DNA of 64,000 bases from Proteiniphilum acetatigenes DSM 18083 (GCF_000380985.1 NZ_KB905692.1:310001-374000); one strand, 5' to 3'. Counted from the stretch's first letter, positions 43,384 to 52,571 are shown. Program-made: numbers and translations. Notes: generated by a model from the letters alone, not told the origin.

Positions 43384-45676
43384 TGGATCTGTGGACGGTA
43401 CTTACACCGTCCACTTTTGCTATCTTGGCACAGAGTTGATTCACTTCTTCCGCACTATGGACATGTATATTGAATACGCCTTCAAAGATGCCGTCATTGG
43501 TAGAAACATTTACGCTCTGTATATTCACCACCACATCCTCTGACAGTTTCGACAGTATAGTTCCTAATATCCCCACCCGGTCTATTCCCGTAAAAACGAT
43601 GGATGCCAAAAAAGAATATTGCCGGTAATCACCCCATTTCACCGCAATGATCCGGTCACCAAAACTGGATTTCAACTTCAGGCCTGTCTGGCAGGAACGT
43701 TTGTGTACCTCCACCTCCTCTTTCTCGGTTACATATCCGAATACATCGTCGCCCGGAAGCGGGTTACAACATGAAGAAACAATAAAATTCTTACGGAAAT
43801 TGGTTTCCGTAAGCAGGAAAACAGCTTTCCGGTCAATCTTCTCCCTTTCTCCGGATAACTCTTCCGACACAACAGATGGTTCGGATTCCTTTTGCCCGTT
43901 CTTTATATTTCTCTGATCGACAGGCGGTGCTTTTTTGATTGCATTCATCGCCTGTTTCATATATCGCACGAACAGGTTATCCTGTTTCTCCGGTTCAATC
44001 TTCATTTTAAAGAAGGCATCTTTATTGGAAGGAAGCAAAACTTCGTTATTCCCGATCAGATAATAGAGGTCATCTTTGTTCTCAGCCTTATAAACATGAA
44101 GTATCTTATTAAAGACTGTATTATCGATAGGTTCATTTTCAAACAGCTCTTCAAGCATTTTCTGCCCCTTTTCGGTAATCCGTCGCCGCTGTCGTCGCAA
44201 CGATGCTTCAATCTTAGTTCGTGCTTTGGCTGTAGTCACGAAATTGAGCCATTCCGGTTGCGGGTTGACCGATTGAGAGGTGAGTATCTCCACCTGATCT
44301 CCACTGCTTAGCTTCTGACTGAATGGGGCCAGCGTATGATTCACTTTGGCGCCTAAACAATGATCGCCTACCCTGGTATGGATGGTATAGGCAAAATCGA
44401 GTGCTGTCGCTCCCTGTGGAAGGGTTTTTATCTCGCCTTTGGGAGTAAACACAAAAATTTCAGACGAGAAAAGATTCATCTTTACCGTATCCAGAAAGTC
44501 GATGGCATTCGGATTCGGATTGGCCAGCACCTCCTGAATGGTTTTCAACCATTTGTCCAATTCATTGTCCTCTTCAATCCTGTTTTCCTTATATTTCCAG
44601 TGAGCGGCAAATCCTTTTTCGGCAATATCGTCCATCCGGCGGCTGCGGATCTGTATTTCGATCCATTTTCCGTCCGGCCCCATCACCGTAAGATGGAGTG
44701 CCTGATAGCCGTTGGCCTTGGGATGGCTCACCCAGTCGCGAATACGATCAGGACGAAGTTTGTATATATCTGTGATGGCAGAGTAGATATCCCAGCATTG
44801 CTTTTTCTCATCCATACCGGGATGTACTTCGAAAATAATACGCACAGCAAACAGGTCGTACACCTCCGAAAATTCAATCCCTTTGGTCTGCATCTTGTTC
44901 CAAATGGAATAGACTGACTTGACCCGCGCCCGCATCTCATATTCCATATCCATTTTATCGAGCGCCTTTATCACAGGAACAGCAAAATTTTCATATATCT
45001 TGTTTCGCTCTGGTGCTGTCTCCTCAATCTTTTGCGTCAGGTCGGCATAGGTTTCGGGATGCTCATACTTGAAACAGAGTTCTTCCAGTTCGGTTTTGAT
45101 AGCAAAAAGCCCCAGGCGATGCGCCAACGGGGCATAAATATACAATGTCTCTCCTGTGATCTTGTACTGTTTGGCAGCCGTCATGGAAGAGAGCGTACGC
45201 ATATTGTGCAGTCGGTCTGCGATCTTGATAAGGATTACACGGATATCATCCGACATGGTCAGCAGCAATTTTCTGAAATTCTCTGCCTGCGCCGATACAT
45301 TCTCGCCAAACATACCATGCGAGATTTTTGTCAGGCCATCCACAATCTGTGCGATCTTTTCGCCAAACAGTGCACGGATATCTTCCACAGTATAATCGGT
45401 ATCTTCCACCACATCATGCAATAGGGAAGCAGAGATGGAGGTAGACCCCAACCCCATTTCTTTCGACACAATACGGGCTACCGCCAGCGGATGCATGATA
45501 TAAGGTTCTCCCGAACGCCGGCGTGCGCCTTTATGCGCTTCTTTCGCCATGTTATACGCACGGGTGATGACGTCCACCTTCCGCCGGTGATTCGAATTCA
45601 GATAATCGTTCAGAAGAGCCTGAAACTCATTCTCAATCATCTGATCTTCCGCAACCAGTTTTTCTTCATCGCTCAT
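43376..45676 (-). CDS. spoT: bifunctional (p)ppGpp synthetase/hydrolase, RelA/SpoT family
   Basis: 766 residues in standard domain order: HD hydrolase (about 30-180, LLHDVVEDTDYT with His87-Asp88), ppGpp synthetase (about 240-360, YQALHLTVMGPDGKWIEIQIRSRRMD), TGS (about 405-465), a CC/zinc-finger region (CCNPLPGDDVFGYV) and a C-terminal ACT domain. The intact HD motif suggests that it can both make and degrade (p)ppGpp, the stringent-response alarmone. Confidence 0.94.
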   Translation of the reverse strand: MSDEEKLVAEDQMIENEFQALLNDYLNSNHRRKVDVITRAYNMAKEAHKGARRRSGEPYIMHPLAVARIVSKEMGLGSTSISASLLHDVVEDTDYTVEDIRALFGEKIAQIVDGLTKISHGMFGENVSAQAENFRKLLLTMSDDIRVILIKIADRLHNMRTLSSMTAAKQYKITGETLYIYAPLAHRLGLFAIKTELEELCFKYEHPETYADLTQKIEETAPERNKIYENFAVPVIKALDKMDMEYEMRARVKSVYSIWNKMQTKGIEFSEVYDLFAVRIIFEVHPGMDEKKQCWDIYSAITDIYKLRPDRIRDWVSHPKANGYQALHLTVMGPDGKWIEIQIRSRRMDDIAEKGFAAHWKYKENRIEEDNELDKWLKTIQEVLANPNPNAIDFLDTVKMNLFSSEIFVFTPKGEIKTLPQGATALDFAYTIHTRVGDHCLGAKVNHTLAPFSQKLSSGDQVEILTSQSVNPQPEWLNFVTTAKARTKIEASLRRQRRRITEKGQKMLEELFENEPIDNTVFNKILHVYKAENKDDLYYLIGNNEVLLPSNKDAFFKMKIEPEKQDNLFVRYMKQAMNAIKKAPPVDQRNIKNGQKESEPSVVSEELSGEREKIDRKAVFLLTETNFRKNFIVSSCCNPLPGDDVFGYVTEKEEVEVHKRSCQTGLKLKSSFGDRIIAVKWGDYRQYSFLASIVFTGIDRVGILGTILSKLSEDVVVNIQSVNVSTNDGIFEGVFNIHVHSAEEVNQLCAKIAKVDGVSTVHRSTI

Positions 45677-45805
45677 ATACCTATTTGACCCTGTTTATAT
45701 TCTTTCGTTTAACCGGATTTTTACAATTCATCAATGTATGATCATCTGCTATATATGACAGGTATGGAAAAAGCCCGATTAAAATCCAGAAGTTTTTACT
45801 TAAGT

Positions 45806-45953
45806 GAACTATTTCGTTAAGCAATATGAGCAGAAGACAAGCTTGCTTGAATGTTTTCGGTAAGCGAGTACAGAGGAGAAACTTGTTTTTACTATGTCGA
45901 GCGTAGAAAACACCTAAGTATACTTGAATTATGCCATTGCGAGAAATAGTCTA
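45806..45953. repeat. longer, composite copy of the dispersed intergenic repeat
   Basis: Ends TGAACTATTTCGTTAAG and GCGAGAAATAGTCT match the 42247 copy, with ATGAGCAGAAGACAAGCTTGCTTGAA and TTATGCCATTGCGAG between. An additional central unit (TAAGCGAGTACAGAGG...GTCGAGCGTAGAAAACACC) looks like a diverged second unit. It lies in the 619-bp gap between spoT and the TonB receptor; the rest of that gap is covered by the promoter and riboswitch entries. Confidence 0.65.
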
Positions 45954-46078
45954 ACTTTAGTGAACGAAATTACAAATAAATCCAAAAATAACATCTATTC
46001 AACCGGTTATTTTTGCCCTGACAACTGTTTTGGATGTTAAAAAACAGTAGATAACACTCCTTCTGAACAAAATTGTCC

Positions 46079-46086
46079 TATCTTTG
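46079..46086 (+). promoter_or_regulatory. -7 box ahead of the TPP riboswitch
   Basis: TATCTTTG matches TAnnTTTG and lies about 10 bp before the riboswitch, so transcription would start almost at the aptamer. A TTTG at -33 is not evident. Confidence 0.5.
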
Positions 46087-46095
46087 TTTTCTCAT

Positions 46096-46172
46096 TCGAC
46101 AGGGGGTGCCCAAGTAAACGGGCTGAGATCATACCCAAATCACCTGATCCGGGTAATGCCGGCGTAGGGAAA
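46096..46172 (+). promoter_or_regulatory. TPP riboswitch (THI element)
   Basis: The conserved core is complete and in order: GGGGTGCC, GGGCTGAGAT, ATACCC, ACCTGATCCGGGTAATGCC, GGCGTAGGGA. It senses thiamine pyrophosphate and should lower expression of the downstream TonB receptor when TPP is high. After the aptamer, AAAGT / ACTTT and CCAC / GTGG can form alternative short hairpins, followed by TTTTTCT. Whether control is transcriptional or translational is not clear. Confidence 0.95.
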
Positions 46173-46295
46173 ATAAAGTCCACACTTTCGTGGTTTTTCT
46201 GGTATATATCTTTACAAATCCCCTTTTTTATTTCACTAACTAACGATGTGCATCGCAAATTGCTTTGCCCATCCTAAAATTTAAAGTAAAAGTAA

Positions 46296-48530
46296 ATGAA
46301 AAAGGTTTTTTTATTGCCGGCAATCTTGTTGGCATTGGTTTATCAGGTAAGGGCGCAAAATGCGCAAACCGACAGTCTCGATCAAATTCAACTGGAAGAG
46401 GTAATTGTATCTGCTACACGTGCCGGGCAAAATACACCGGTAACATACTCCAATATCTCTTCCTCTGATATCAAAAAAGAAAATGCGGCTCGAAATATCC
46501 CGGCAGTGTTGCAGTATCAACCATCAATTGTTTCCTTTACAGAAGACGGATTAGGAGTAGGTAACACGGCGTTCAGGATACGGGGTACCGATGCTACCCG
46601 CATCAATGTGACGCTCAACGGAATGCCGTTGAACAATCCCGAAAGCCAGGAGGTCTACTGGGTAAACCTGCCCGACCTCTCCAACTCATTACAAAACATA
46701 CAGATACAACGGGGGGTAGGAACATCCACCAACGGATCAGCTGCTTTTGGCGCCAGTATCTCTTTACAGACGGCAGGCGCCCGCTCCGAAGCCTACGGTG
46801 AAGCCTCTACTGCAGTAGGGAGTTACGGTACATTCTTATCGAATATAGCGGCGGGAACAGGGATAATGAAAAACGGACTGTCGTTCGATACCCGCTTCTC
46901 ACGTGTGTTGGGCGACGGCTATATAAGGAACGGCAAAGTGGATCACACCAACCTTTATGCAGCATTATCCCATTACCATGACAGACAGATGATCCGCCTG
47001 ATCTACATGAAGGGGATACAACATACGGGGATCACGTGGGAAGGTGTTTCCGAAGAGCAAATGAAAGACGAAGAGTACGGACGCCGTTACAATCCCGCCG
47101 GAGAATATTTTGATGATGCGGGCAACCGGGTGTATTACGACAACGAAACCGACAACTACTATTCCGATATCCTGCAACTTACCCTTGCACGGGAACTGAA
47201 CCGGCATCTCTCGATGAATGCCGGACTCAGCTATAACCATGGTTACGGCTACTATGAAAATTACCGGCACAACAGAAAGTACTCCGATTTCGGGTTAGAG
47301 CCGCAGACAATTAACGATAGTACTTACAGCCGCACCGACTTCGTACGGCAAAAGTTGATGAAAAATGATTTCTATGTGGCTAACCTCAATTTCAACTATA
47401 GAAGAAATGCGCTGGAGCTCACTTTCGGCGGAATGTACAGCTTCTACGACGGGAACCATTACGGGAGACTTCCCTGGATAAAACACTCGGAGAACATACC
47501 CGAGAACTACGAGTGGTACCGTAATGTGGGTGAAAAATCGGAAGTGAACCTCTTCACCAAGGCAGAATATCAACTGAATGAGAAACTGTCGTTTTTCGGC
47601 GACCTGCAATACCGGCACATCTCTTACCGTTTCAGCGGTATAGATGATGACCTGATGGATCTGACGGGGAAATTCAATTACAATTTCGTGAATCCTAAAG
47701 CAGGCCTTTCATTCCGGATGAATGACCATAACCGGTTTTATGCTTCGGCAGCCGTGGGACAACGGGAACCGCTCCGAACCGATCTGAAAGATGGGATAAA
47801 GGGAGGCGCCATCAATCCCATCAAGCCTGAACGGATGATCGATTATGAACTTGGGTACCGTTATCAGGGAGCCAATGGTATGCGGTTAGGGGCAAATCTT
47901 TATTATATGGATTATCATAACCAAATGGTACAGACCGGCAAGCTCAGCGACATAGGATATAAATTGATGGAAAACGTAAAAGACAGCTACCGGGCCGGTA
48001 TTGAGCTGGAAGCAGCGATTCCGGTTTTGAATAACAAACTGGTCTTAGACGCCAACACCACACTCAGCCGGAATAAGATTGACAACTATACGGCCTACTT
48101 TGACGTGTATGATAACGAGGATGATTACAACTGGACAGGACAGATATCCAAAGATTACGGAACGACCGACATTTCATTCTCACCCAGTGTGGTGAGTGCT
48201 ATAGGGGTTACCTGGCAGCCCACACAGACTCTCTACCTAAACCTGACAGGGAAATATGTAAGCAAACAGTATCTCGACAATACATCGGACAATGCAAAAT
48301 CGATTGACGCCTATTTCGTGAGTAACTTTTCTGCCGGTTATACCTTTAAGCCATCGGCCGTGGGAACTTTCAACCTTCATATTTTTGTCAATAACCTGTT
48401 CAACAAGAAATATGTAGCCAATGGATGGGCATCCACAGATGCTTTTGAGAATGGAAGTACTATCAATTGGATTGGATACTATCCGCAGGCACCCAGGAAT
48501 TATATGGCACGGCTTACGTTAAGTTTCTAG
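46296..48530 (+). CDS. TonB-dependent receptor, probable thiamine uptake
   Basis: 744 residues. The signal peptide ends near YQVRAQ. A TonB-box-like EEVIVSATR, a plug domain (about 45-160, FRIRGTDATRINVTLNGMPLNNPESQ) and a 22-strand barrel ending in the aromatic C-terminus ARLTLSF follow. It belongs to the outer membrane receptor family that imports scarce ligands with TonB energy. A TPP riboswitch directly upstream and a PnuT-like gene downstream indicate thiamine or a thiamine compound as ligand. Confidence 0.92.
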   Translation: MKKVFLLPAILLALVYQVRAQNAQTDSLDQIQLEEVIVSATRAGQNTPVTYSNISSSDIKKENAARNIPAVLQYQPSIVSFTEDGLGVGNTAFRIRGTDATRINVTLNGMPLNNPESQEVYWVNLPDLSNSLQNIQIQRGVGTSTNGSAAFGASISLQTAGARSEAYGEASTAVGSYGTFLSNIAAGTGIMKNGLSFDTRFSRVLGDGYIRNGKVDHTNLYAALSHYHDRQMIRLIYMKGIQHTGITWEGVSEEQMKDEEYGRRYNPAGEYFDDAGNRVYYDNETDNYYSDILQLTLARELNRHLSMNAGLSYNHGYGYYENYRHNRKYSDFGLEPQTINDSTYSRTDFVRQKLMKNDFYVANLNFNYRRNALELTFGGMYSFYDGNHYGRLPWIKHSENIPENYEWYRNVGEKSEVNLFTKAEYQLNEKLSFFGDLQYRHISYRFSGIDDDLMDLTGKFNYNFVNPKAGLSFRMNDHNRFYASAAVGQREPLRTDLKDGIKGGAINPIKPERMIDYELGYRYQGANGMRLGANLYYMDYHNQMVQTGKLSDIGYKLMENVKDSYRAGIELEAAIPVLNNKLVLDANTTLSRNKIDNYTAYFDVYDNEDDYNWTGQISKDYGTTDISFSPSVVSAIGVTWQPTQTLYLNLTGKYVSKQYLDNTSDNAKSIDAYFVSNFSAGYTFKPSAVGTFNLHIFVNNLFNKKYVANGWASTDAFENGSTINWIGYYPQAPRNYMARLTLSF

Positions 48531-48543
48531 AAAATTATATACA

Positions 48544-48590
48544 GTAAACGGATTTTCTTTTTTGTTGGGAAAATCCGTTTACTTTTACAC
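48544..48590 (+). terminator. intrinsic terminator between receptor and PnuT genes
   Basis: A perfect 13-bp stem (GTAAACGGATTTT / AAAATCCGTTTAC) with a 13-nt loop is followed by TTTTACAC. It lies between two genes expected to share the riboswitch promoter, so it may reduce read-through. Confidence 0.75.
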
Positions 48591-48601
48591 AAAAATAAAT
48601 A

Positions 48602-49156
48602 ATGCAGACCATTGAAATTATCGGCGCCGTTATCGGACTACTCTATTTGTATCTGGAATATAAAGCCAGCAAATGGCTATGGCCTGTGGGTGTACTGATG
48701 CCTATCGTCTATGTATGGATATTCTTCCAGAGTAAATTCTATGCAGATATGGGTATCAATGTGTACTACTTTTTCGCCAGCATTTACGGCTGGATGCGAT
48801 GGACAAAGCATCAATCGGAAGGATCGGAACTACCGATCAGCCACACGCCCCGACGCTATATCCTGCCACTGTCATTGATAGGAACTGCTATTTTTGCAGT
48901 TATTGCCTTTATTCTGATCCGTTTCACCGACAGTCCCGTCCCCTACGGCGACAGCTTTACGACAGCACTTAGTATCCTTGGAATGTGGTTGCTTGCCCAC
49001 AAATATGTGGAACAATGGTGGTTTTGGTTTTTTGTAAATATTATTTCCTGCGGACTTTATATATGGAAAGGGCTCTACCCCACCTCCATTCTTTTTGCGA
49101 TCTATTCGGTGATCTCTCTATTCGGTTATTTCAAATGGAAACGGATGATGAAATAA
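48602..49156 (+). CDS. pnuT: PnuC-family transporter, probable thiamine transporter PnuT
   Basis: 184 residues with seven hydrophobic segments, the PnuC fold. WPVGVLMPIVYVWIFFQSKFYADMGINVYYFFASIYGWMRW covers the conserved substrate-binding helices. PnuC homologues facilitate uptake of nicotinamide riboside (PnuC) or thiamine (PnuT); the upstream TPP riboswitch and receptor favour thiamine. A 42-bp near-copy of its 3' end occurs at 59949. Confidence 0.88.
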   Translation: MQTIEIIGAVIGLLYLYLEYKASKWLWPVGVLMPIVYVWIFFQSKFYADMGINVYYFFASIYGWMRWTKHQSEGSELPISHTPRRYILPLSLIGTAIFAVIAFILIRFTDSPVPYGDSFTTALSILGMWLLAHKYVEQWWFWFFVNIISCGLYIWKGLYPTSILFAIYSVISLFGYFKWKRMMK

Positions 49157-49233
49157 AATTATGCAATGCACCGGCCGTTCAAACTGAGCAAATGCTCAAT
49201 TCAAAATATTTTTGATTATTTTTGTCAAAAAAA

Positions 49234-50016
49234 ATGATAAAAGTCTCTATACTTACAGACAACTATCCGGGTAGAAATACAAGTGCGGAACACGGGCTGT
49301 CATATTTTATTGAACATAAGGAGGTGCGTGTCCTGTTTGACACAGGCCAAAGCGACCTTTTCCTGGTCAACGCCGCTAAAATGGGGATCGACATGACGGT
49401 TATCGCCCGGATCGTCCTCAGCCACGGGCACTTCGACCATGGGGACGGGTTACCCTATCTTTCCGGGGGGAAGCTAGTCTGCCACCCGGGCTGCTTTACG
49501 AAGAGATACAGAAATGCAGACCACTCCTATCTTGGATTAAAATGCAGTTACCGGGAAACAGCAGAAAAATTCAACCTTGTTACCACCGACAAGCCCTATA
49601 AGATCAGCGACACGATATGGTTTTTGGGAGAAATTCCAAGGGTCACCGATTTTGAATCAACTCGTACACCTTTCTCATTGGAAGATGGCACTCCTGATTT
49701 TGTTCCGGATGACAGCGCAATCGCCATTTTAACAGAACACGGCCTTTTTGTCATTACCGGCTGTGGACACGCCGGGATTGTCAACACTCTGGAACATGCA
49801 AAAAGAGTAACCAATGAAAATAGGGTCTATGGTATCATGGGAGGGTTCCATCTGAAGAAGAAAGACAGACAGACCATGCAGACTATTCAATATCTTTTGA
49901 AACACAAGATAACCCATGTGATTCCTTCACATTGTACGGCATTCCCCGCATTGGTCCAATTTTCTGAAAATTTCGACATAAGATTACCGAAAACAGGAGA
50001 TGTTATTTCCTTCTGA
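49234..50016 (+). CDS. MBL-fold metallohydrolase, COG1237 type
   Basis: 260 residues from the ATG at 49234. The metallo-beta-lactamase motif LSHGHFDHGDG and downstream ligands (TGCGHAGIVNT, IGGFHL-like IMGGFHLKKKD, IPSHCTA) match the family annotated as 7,8-dihydropterin-6-methyl-4-(ribofuranosyl)aminobenzene-5'-phosphate synthase-like, though in bacteria that activity is mostly untested. It is 77 bp after pnuT; two TATTTTTG boxes (49207, 49217) could give it a separate promoter. It may belong functionally to the cluster that follows. Confidence 0.85.
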   Translation: MIKVSILTDNYPGRNTSAEHGLSYFIEHKEVRVLFDTGQSDLFLVNAAKMGIDMTVIARIVLSHGHFDHGDGLPYLSGGKLVCHPGCFTKRYRNADHSYLGLKCSYRETAEKFNLVTTDKPYKISDTIWFLGEIPRVTDFESTRTPFSLEDGTPDFVPDDSAIAILTEHGLFVITGCGHAGIVNTLEHAKRVTNENRVYGIMGGFHLKKKDRQTMQTIQYLLKHKITHVIPSHCTAFPALVQFSENFDIRLPKTGDVISF

Positions 50017-50133
50017 ATCGATTTAAAGAGAAGAATGCTGCCCGGTTCAATATTGAAGATGTTTAGTGATCATCGCAAGGGGAACTAATTGAATTTTTCA
50101 TCAGCCCCTAATTAAAACTGAAAAAAGTATATT
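50017..50133. other. gap before the DUF134 promoter, nothing recognised
   Basis: Short A/T-rich intergenic DNA between the MBL-fold gene and the palindrome at 50134. I see no gene or repeat in it. Confidence 0.4.
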
Positions 50134-50166
50134 ATAAACGTATGTTCATTTTATTTACTAAATTTG
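50134..50166 (+). promoter_or_regulatory. DUF134 promoter with 16-bp palindromic operator (site 1)
   Basis: ATAAACGTATGTTCAT (50134-50149) differs by one base from the perfect palindrome at 50905. After a 9-bp spacer comes TAAATTTG (50159-50166), an exact TAnnTTTG -7 box. The operator covers the position where the -33 element would be. It lies 104 bp ahead of the DUF134 gene, consistent with autoregulation. Confidence 0.75.
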
Positions 50167-50269
50167 CAATGGAAAAGTTACAGGATAAATGTTTGAACAT
50201 CAAATTGAGCCACATACAAATCGAACACATGGATATGTAAGTGGTCAGAACTAAAAAAATAAAAATTTT

Positions 50270-50701
50270 ATGCCTAACAGGGTAAGATATAGAAAAATCA
50301 TGATGCCTCCACCGATGGATGGGTACAAGCCATTCGGCATCCCCCTTCGCCAGTTGGAATCGGTCACTCTTCTCTTTGAGGAGGTTGAAGCGATCAGGCT
50401 GGTTGATTACGAAGATCTCAGCCAGGAAGAAGCGGCTGAAAAAATGGATATCTCCCGGCCTACCTTTACCCGGCTTATCAATCAGGCAAGGAAAAAAGTG
50501 GCAAAAGCATTTGTTGAAGGCAGGGCCATTCTTATGCAGGGAGGGAATTATATCACCGAGGATTCCTGGTATAAGTGCCACAAATGCAACGAGACAATGA
50601 CCACCCTGAAACAGGCGAGACAGTGTCGCAACTGCGATTCTGAGGATATTGTTCAGCTGAATAAAGAAACCATATCACGGAAACGCAGATTCCGCAGATG
50701 A
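50270..50701 (+). CDS. DUF134 family DNA-binding protein with zinc ribbon
   Basis: 143 residues. Residues about 1-85 are DUF134, a sigma-70 region-4-like helix-turn-helix (EDLSQEEAAEKMDISRPTFTRLINQARKKVAKA). A C-terminal four-cysteine zinc ribbon follows (Cys103, Cys106, Cys119, Cys122; CHKCNE and CRNC). DUF134 proteins are typically encoded with NifX-like and MinD-like genes in anaerobes, and no function has been firmly assigned to my knowledge. Its own promoter and two others in the cluster share a palindrome, so it is the prime candidate for the regulator. Confidence 0.88.
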   Translation: MPNRVRYRKIMMPPPMDGYKPFGIPLRQLESVTLLFEEVEAIRLVDYEDLSQEEAAEKMDISRPTFTRLINQARKKVAKAFVEGRAILMQGGNYITEDSWYKCHKCNETMTTLKQARQCRNCDSEDIVQLNKETISRKRRFRR

Positions 50702-50904
50702 ACGCCTCATGGATATATAGGCGAAGATCATAATGAAATCATTTATGCTATATCACATTAGTGTATTCATCATAGCGCCAACGTGACCGCAGAAATCTGG
50801 AAGTTTACGAAAAACAACCCCAATCGTATTACCATGTCACAAGATCCGACATCTGCAACGCAATAGGGCGAAAAGTCGGATTAATAGAATTTAACCCGCC
50901 CGAA
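50702..50904. other. intergenic DNA, possible decayed coding sequence
   Basis: Between DUF134 and the ZIP promoter. A short frame (reading NVTAEIWKFTKNNPNRITMS) ends at a stop near 50862; I do not recognise it and see no start codon for it. Confidence 0.25.
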
Positions 50905-50937
50905 ATGAACGTATGTTCATTTTATTTTATATATTTG
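50905..50937 (+). promoter_or_regulatory. ZIP transporter promoter with perfect palindromic operator (site 2)
   Basis: ATGAACGTATGTTCAT (50905-50920) has perfect 6-bp arms. A 9-bp spacer and TATATTTG (50930-50937), a TAnnTTTG -7 box, follow, exactly the spacing seen at site 1. The leader to the ZIP ATG at 51105 is about 160 nt and contains only short frames. Confidence 0.8.
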
Positions 50938-51104
50938 CTGAAAAAAGGAGCCGCACTTATGTATTTGCGGTAAGTACCAGTGTCTTTGCAAGAGAGATTA
51001 AATTTCCGGAAGAGATGGCAGACAACCTGATATTCAACCGGATGATCAGCATATCAGTCTCAAAAGGCACAACAAATCATTAAACCCTTATCATAACGTT
51101 TTAT

Positions 51105-51839
51105 ATGCACAAGTTTAATAACGATACATTTTTCTGGATCGCCCTGTTCGCCATACTGGCAGCACTCATCAATGGGTTGGGAATATTCACTCTCTATAAA
51201 AATCAGGCATGGGCATTAAAGACAAAGCCCTATTTTATCTGTTTCGCGGCCGGGGTGTTGATTTCCACACCGTTAATGATGGCTTTGCCACAGGCGATAC
51301 TAAAGAATTTCTATGCAGGATTCATGGCGCTGCTCGGTTTTCTATTCATGTTTTTTTCGAACGCCCTGATAAAAAAAAGAACCCAAACAGAAGTGTTGGC
51401 TTTCGGTATCGTTGCCGCAGAGGGAATAGGCATTCATTCTTTTATTGATGGCGTCATCTACACGGTCACCTTTAGTATCAGTATCACGGTCGGTCTTTTG
51501 GCCGCGACGGGACTGGTCATTCACGAATTTGCCGAAGGGATCATTACCTACACCCTTTTTTTAAAGGGAGGGGTGAAAAAGAAACGTGCTATGTTCTACG
51601 CGTTCCTGGTAGCCGGGCTCACCACGCCACTGGGTGCGTTCGTGGCCTACCCTCTTATAAACCGTCTGAGCGAGAGCAGTCTGGGATTGATGTTAGGCTT
51701 CGTGGCAGGTGTATTGATCTATATCTCCGCTGCGCACCTTTTGCCCGAGGCAAGGGGAGAAGAAAAGAAACACTCCGGTTACGCTTTTTTGAGCGGTGTG
51801 GGACTTGCCATCTTTATTGTATCCTCAAAACTGTTCTGA
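51105..51839 (+). CDS. ZIP family metal transporter
   Basis: 244 residues with eight hydrophobic segments. The two metal-binding helices of the ZIP family are clear: GIGIHSFIDGVIY and GLVIHEFAEGII, each with the His-x3-Asp/Glu-Gly pattern. ZIP proteins move divalent metals, mostly Zn2+, Fe2+ or Mn2+, into the cytoplasm. The gene is preceded by the palindromic operator shared with the NifX-like operon, so it probably supplies or balances a metal for that system. The substrate metal is not determined by sequence. Confidence 0.88.
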   Translation: MHKFNNDTFFWIALFAILAALINGLGIFTLYKNQAWALKTKPYFICFAAGVLISTPLMMALPQAILKNFYAGFMALLGFLFMFFSNALIKKRTQTEVLAFGIVAAEGIGIHSFIDGVIYTVTFSISITVGLLAATGLVIHEFAEGIITYTLFLKGGVKKKRAMFYAFLVAGLTTPLGAFVAYPLINRLSESSLGLMLGFVAGVLIYISAAHLLPEARGEEKKHSGYAFLSGVGLAIFIVSSKLF

Positions 51840-51860
51840 TAATTTTCAAAACGTGTAATT

Positions 51861-52078
51861 ATGCACACCGGTATGCCAACACCGTCTCTGCCAGGCTGGA
51901 GAATGTTTTTGTATCTGTTCATCCTGAAAAGGAGTAATGTGACCGGCATCCTGATTGCGGCCGGTATCTTCTACCCTGCCAACGGCTTTCTGTTAAATCT
52001 GATGATTGCAGGAGCAGCCATGGCATTGAGTAGCGTAAGTTTGTTAGCAATAACTTACGGTTGAAATGGAAAAAGTAA
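51861..52078 (+). pseudogene. frameshifted C-terminal remnant of a copper P-type ATPase (CopA-like)
   Basis: The frame reads NVTGILIAAGIFYPANGFLLNLMIAG and AAMALSSVSLLA, the last membrane helices of CopA-type ATPases (usual form IAAGxLYP, LLNPMIAGAAMALSSVSVV). At 52049 a -1 shift restores the expected ending NNLRLKWKK and a stop at 52076-52078. The rest of the ATPase (more than 600 residues) is absent. It sits between the ZIP gene and a DUF202 gene. Confidence 0.75.
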
Positions 52079-52162
52079 GAAAATAATTGGGGGCAGTAAA
52101 ACAAAAAAATGTTTGACGGTGTTGTAGTTACTGAAGTTTCAATATAGATTTGAGATAAAAAG

Positions 52163-52540
52163 ATGGATAACAAACAAACGGGAAAGCCCAACGACCATCT
52201 CGCGAATGAGAGAACATTTCTGGCATGGATCAGAACCAGCATTGGGATTATAGGCTTGGGATTTATCCTCGTCAAATTTTCAATGTTCATCAGGCAGATT
52301 TCTTTTATTGTTGAAGATCAGGCATCTCCATCACAAGGAAGCCACTCCGGCATCATAGGTGTGATTCTGGTCGCGATAGGCGCCTTGACGGCGGTAATGG
52401 CATACGCCAATTATAAGAAGATAGAAAAACAGCTTGAATCGAATAGTTATTCCAATTCAAATCAGCTCACCACTTATCTCACCGTGGGCATGGTCATCAT
52501 AAGTATCATCCTAATATGGTACCTGGCCAAAAGTATCTGA
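52163..52540 (+). CDS. DUF202 (YidH-like) membrane protein
   Basis: 125 residues with three hydrophobic segments. The N-terminal NDHLANERTFLAWIRTSIGIIGLGF is the DUF202 signature. Members are small inner membrane proteins of unknown role. It stands alone on the plus strand and is convergent with the DUF4405 gene, with a 31-bp gap. Confidence 0.85.
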   Translation: MDNKQTGKPNDHLANERTFLAWIRTSIGIIGLGFILVKFSMFIRQISFIVEDQASPSQGSHSGIIGVILVAIGALTAVMAYANYKKIEKQLESNSYSNSNQLTTYLTVGMVIISIILIWYLAKSI

Positions 52541-52571
52541 TCTTGCCGGTTCGCAAATCTCGCAATCCGGC

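Noticed and set aside
46037..46258. 73-codon minus-strand open frame
   Set aside because: It covers the TPP riboswitch in antisense and has no support.
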